A stretch of 45,192 nt of DNA from a virus: positions 1-45,192 of IMG/VR virus record IMGVR_UViG_3300044946_000069. One strand, 5' to 3'. Made by a program: the position numbers and the translations under genes. The notes beneath the pieces are model-generated. The model worked only from the letters and a program-made list of their open reading frames with translations, did no database searches and was not told the origin of the DNA. Below are positions 44,483 through 45,192 of this stretch, piece by piece. Numbering within the stretch: position 1 is the stretch's first letter; the number at the start of each line of letters is the position of its first letter.

Positions 44483-44907
44483 ACGGCGTGCTCGTTTTCA
44501 GCTGTATAAATCGGGTTAAGCGCGACCGCCACTGCTACAGGGTTGGCAGGCCACGTACCGGCCGCCTTTGGTCCAAGGATGGACGGCTGCAGTCCGTAAT
44601 TCGGATAACCACCCCACAGCAAACAGTAATCGCCGTTCACGCCAAGATCGTTTGTTGGTTGCGCGGAGCTGAACCAATTCAGCGCGGCTTGATAAGTCGC
44701 TGGCACGGCAAACAGATAGTTACCCCACGGACTCGTTTTGTCATTAGAACGCTTCACGTACAGAAACCAAGTCTGTGTGTCTATGTACACATCGCCGACG
44801 ACGCCGGCTCCAGGTACGGGTTCGCCAGTACCACGCAATATAAAACCAAATTGCTTCGTCTGCGCGAAGATGCCTTGCTGAATAGTTCCTTGATCGAACC
44901 CGCTCAT
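44479..44907 (-). CDS. tail protein candidate with EHAV C-terminus
   Basis: ATG 44907 (MSGFDQGTIQQGIFAQTKQF), 142 residues. Ends VAVALNPIYTAENEHAV. The preceding gene ends VAAVALNPLYAAADEHAI, so the two share a C-terminal 20-residue element. Aromatic-rich central part (QTWFLYVKRSNDK, YCLLWGGYPNYG). Probably a structural or adhesion subunit. Confidence 0.6.
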   Translation of the reverse strand: MSGFDQGTIQQGIFAQTKQFGFILRGTGEPVPGAGVVGDVYIDTQTWFLYVKRSNDKTSPWGNYLFAVPATYQAALNWFSSAQPTNDLGVNGDYCLLWGGYPNYGLQPSILGPKAAGTWPANPVAVAVALNPIYTAENEHAV

Positions 44908-45192
44908 ATTGCGTGCTCGTCGGCAGCGGCATAAAGAGGATTCAGAGCCACGGCTGCAACAACCGGCGCGCATTGCAATCCGCGTTCAAGGACTGGCGTA
45001 TTCGCGGTCTGCGGCACCGGAATGGACAAAATATATTCCGTATCCACACCAACAACGATAAGCTGCCATGAGTTGCTAAACGGAATCAGCGCGCCTTCAC
45101 TTACAGCGTCAACCGGAATTGTGTAGCCTGCATTTGTCGGATCGAGCAGCAAATCAGGACCGTCGCCGCTCTCGGGCCAGTAACCGTTGACG
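44904..45192 (-). CDS. tail protein candidate, 5' end off window
   Basis: Open to the right edge without a start, at least 95 residues. Visible part: VNGYWPESGDGPDLLLDPTN, PFSNSWQLIVVGVDTEYIL, then the shared C-terminus ALNPLYAAADEHAI. Overlaps the next gene by ATGA. Same family end as its neighbour but otherwise not alike at the level I can judge. Confidence 0.6.
   Translation of the reverse strand, partial: VNGYWPESGDGPDLLLDPTNAGYTIPVDAVSEGALIPFSNSWQLIVVGVDTEYILSIPVPQTANTPVLERGLQCAPVVAAVALNPLYAAADEHAI

Noticed and set aside
1-45192. Closed circular genome
   Set aside because: Joining the edges gives no intact gene: the left gene would run into a stop in a new frame and the right gene would meet a stop without a start.
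1-45192. Temperate phage with integrase and attachment site
   Set aside because: No integrase, recombinase or tRNA-like att core is visible. Regulators alone do not prove lysogeny.
1-45192. Recoding of TAG as sense throughout
   Set aside because: TAG ends several well-formed genes (18238, 34126, 26761), so only the 2641 case is unusual.

Overview
The window is a tailed-phage genome segment of about 57% GC. It is probably a podovirus of an alphaproteobacterium, most likely from the Rhizobiales. The structural genes point to a P22-like short tail: portal, gp4-like and gp10-like connector proteins, small and very large ejection-type internal proteins, and a terminase large subunit. The host guess rests on a GcrA-type cell-cycle regulator, a family known from alphaproteobacteria, and on an outer-membrane protein with a Rhizobiales-style N-terminus. 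I see no integrase, tRNA gene, phage RNA polymerase or CRISPR array. Genes run off both edges, and joining the two edges keeps neither frame open, so the window is not shown to be a complete circular genome.

Layout. 1-1827 (minus): virion and secreted-type structural genes. 2017-2781 (plus): tiny early-type genes, one broken by an amber codon. 2714-6985 (minus): an HTH protein and a 1316-residue internal virion protein with a lytic transglycosylase domain. 7034-9127 (minus): a tightly overlapping leftward operon of small genes ending in gcrA. 9209-10014: a control region with large hairpins, AT-rich DNA and divergent promoters. 10015-24947 (plus): the early and replication block, with prim-pol/helicase, SF2 helicase, DUF2800-type nuclease, putative ssDNA-binding protein, family-A DNA polymerase, two adenine methyltransferases and a GNAT enzyme among many tiny overlapping genes. 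24913-31256 (minus): ejection protein, tail fibre, gp10-like, gp4-like and major capsid protein, with a small plus-strand island (RHH, VRR-NUC, LuxR-type HTH) at 25614-26344. 31332-36543 (plus): HNH endonuclease, portal, GroES-like protein, scaffold candidate and virion genes. 36593-38041 (plus): Myb/SANT and XRE regulators, then the outer-membrane protein. 38079-38411 (minus): a lysine-rich histone-H1-like/RHH protein. 38499-39385 (plus): three small genes. 39400-45192 (minus): terminase, lysis cassette and tail or receptor-binding candidates.

How it works together. Promoters are mostly sigma70-like (TTGACA, 17 nt, -10), so host RNA polymerase is probably used throughout. Three of them carry the same palindrome TGTACGTACA at the -10/+1 region, and four genes share an ACGCTGGAGAG-type leader. 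The early proteins copy DNA and may methylate it. GcrA, LuxR-type, RHH, Myb and XRE proteins are candidate switches. The late head and tail genes are unusually split between strands, with portal and major capsid genes diverging around an HNH gene.

The least explained signals are a short terminal peptide motif ([LMFY]-P-W, often followed by E or D) shared by unrelated early proteins, the palindromic operator family with overall GTAC enrichment, a major capsid gene with no ATG/GTG/TTG start but a good ribosome site inside a 14-bp inverted repeat, and a cloverleaf-like structure beside the control region.
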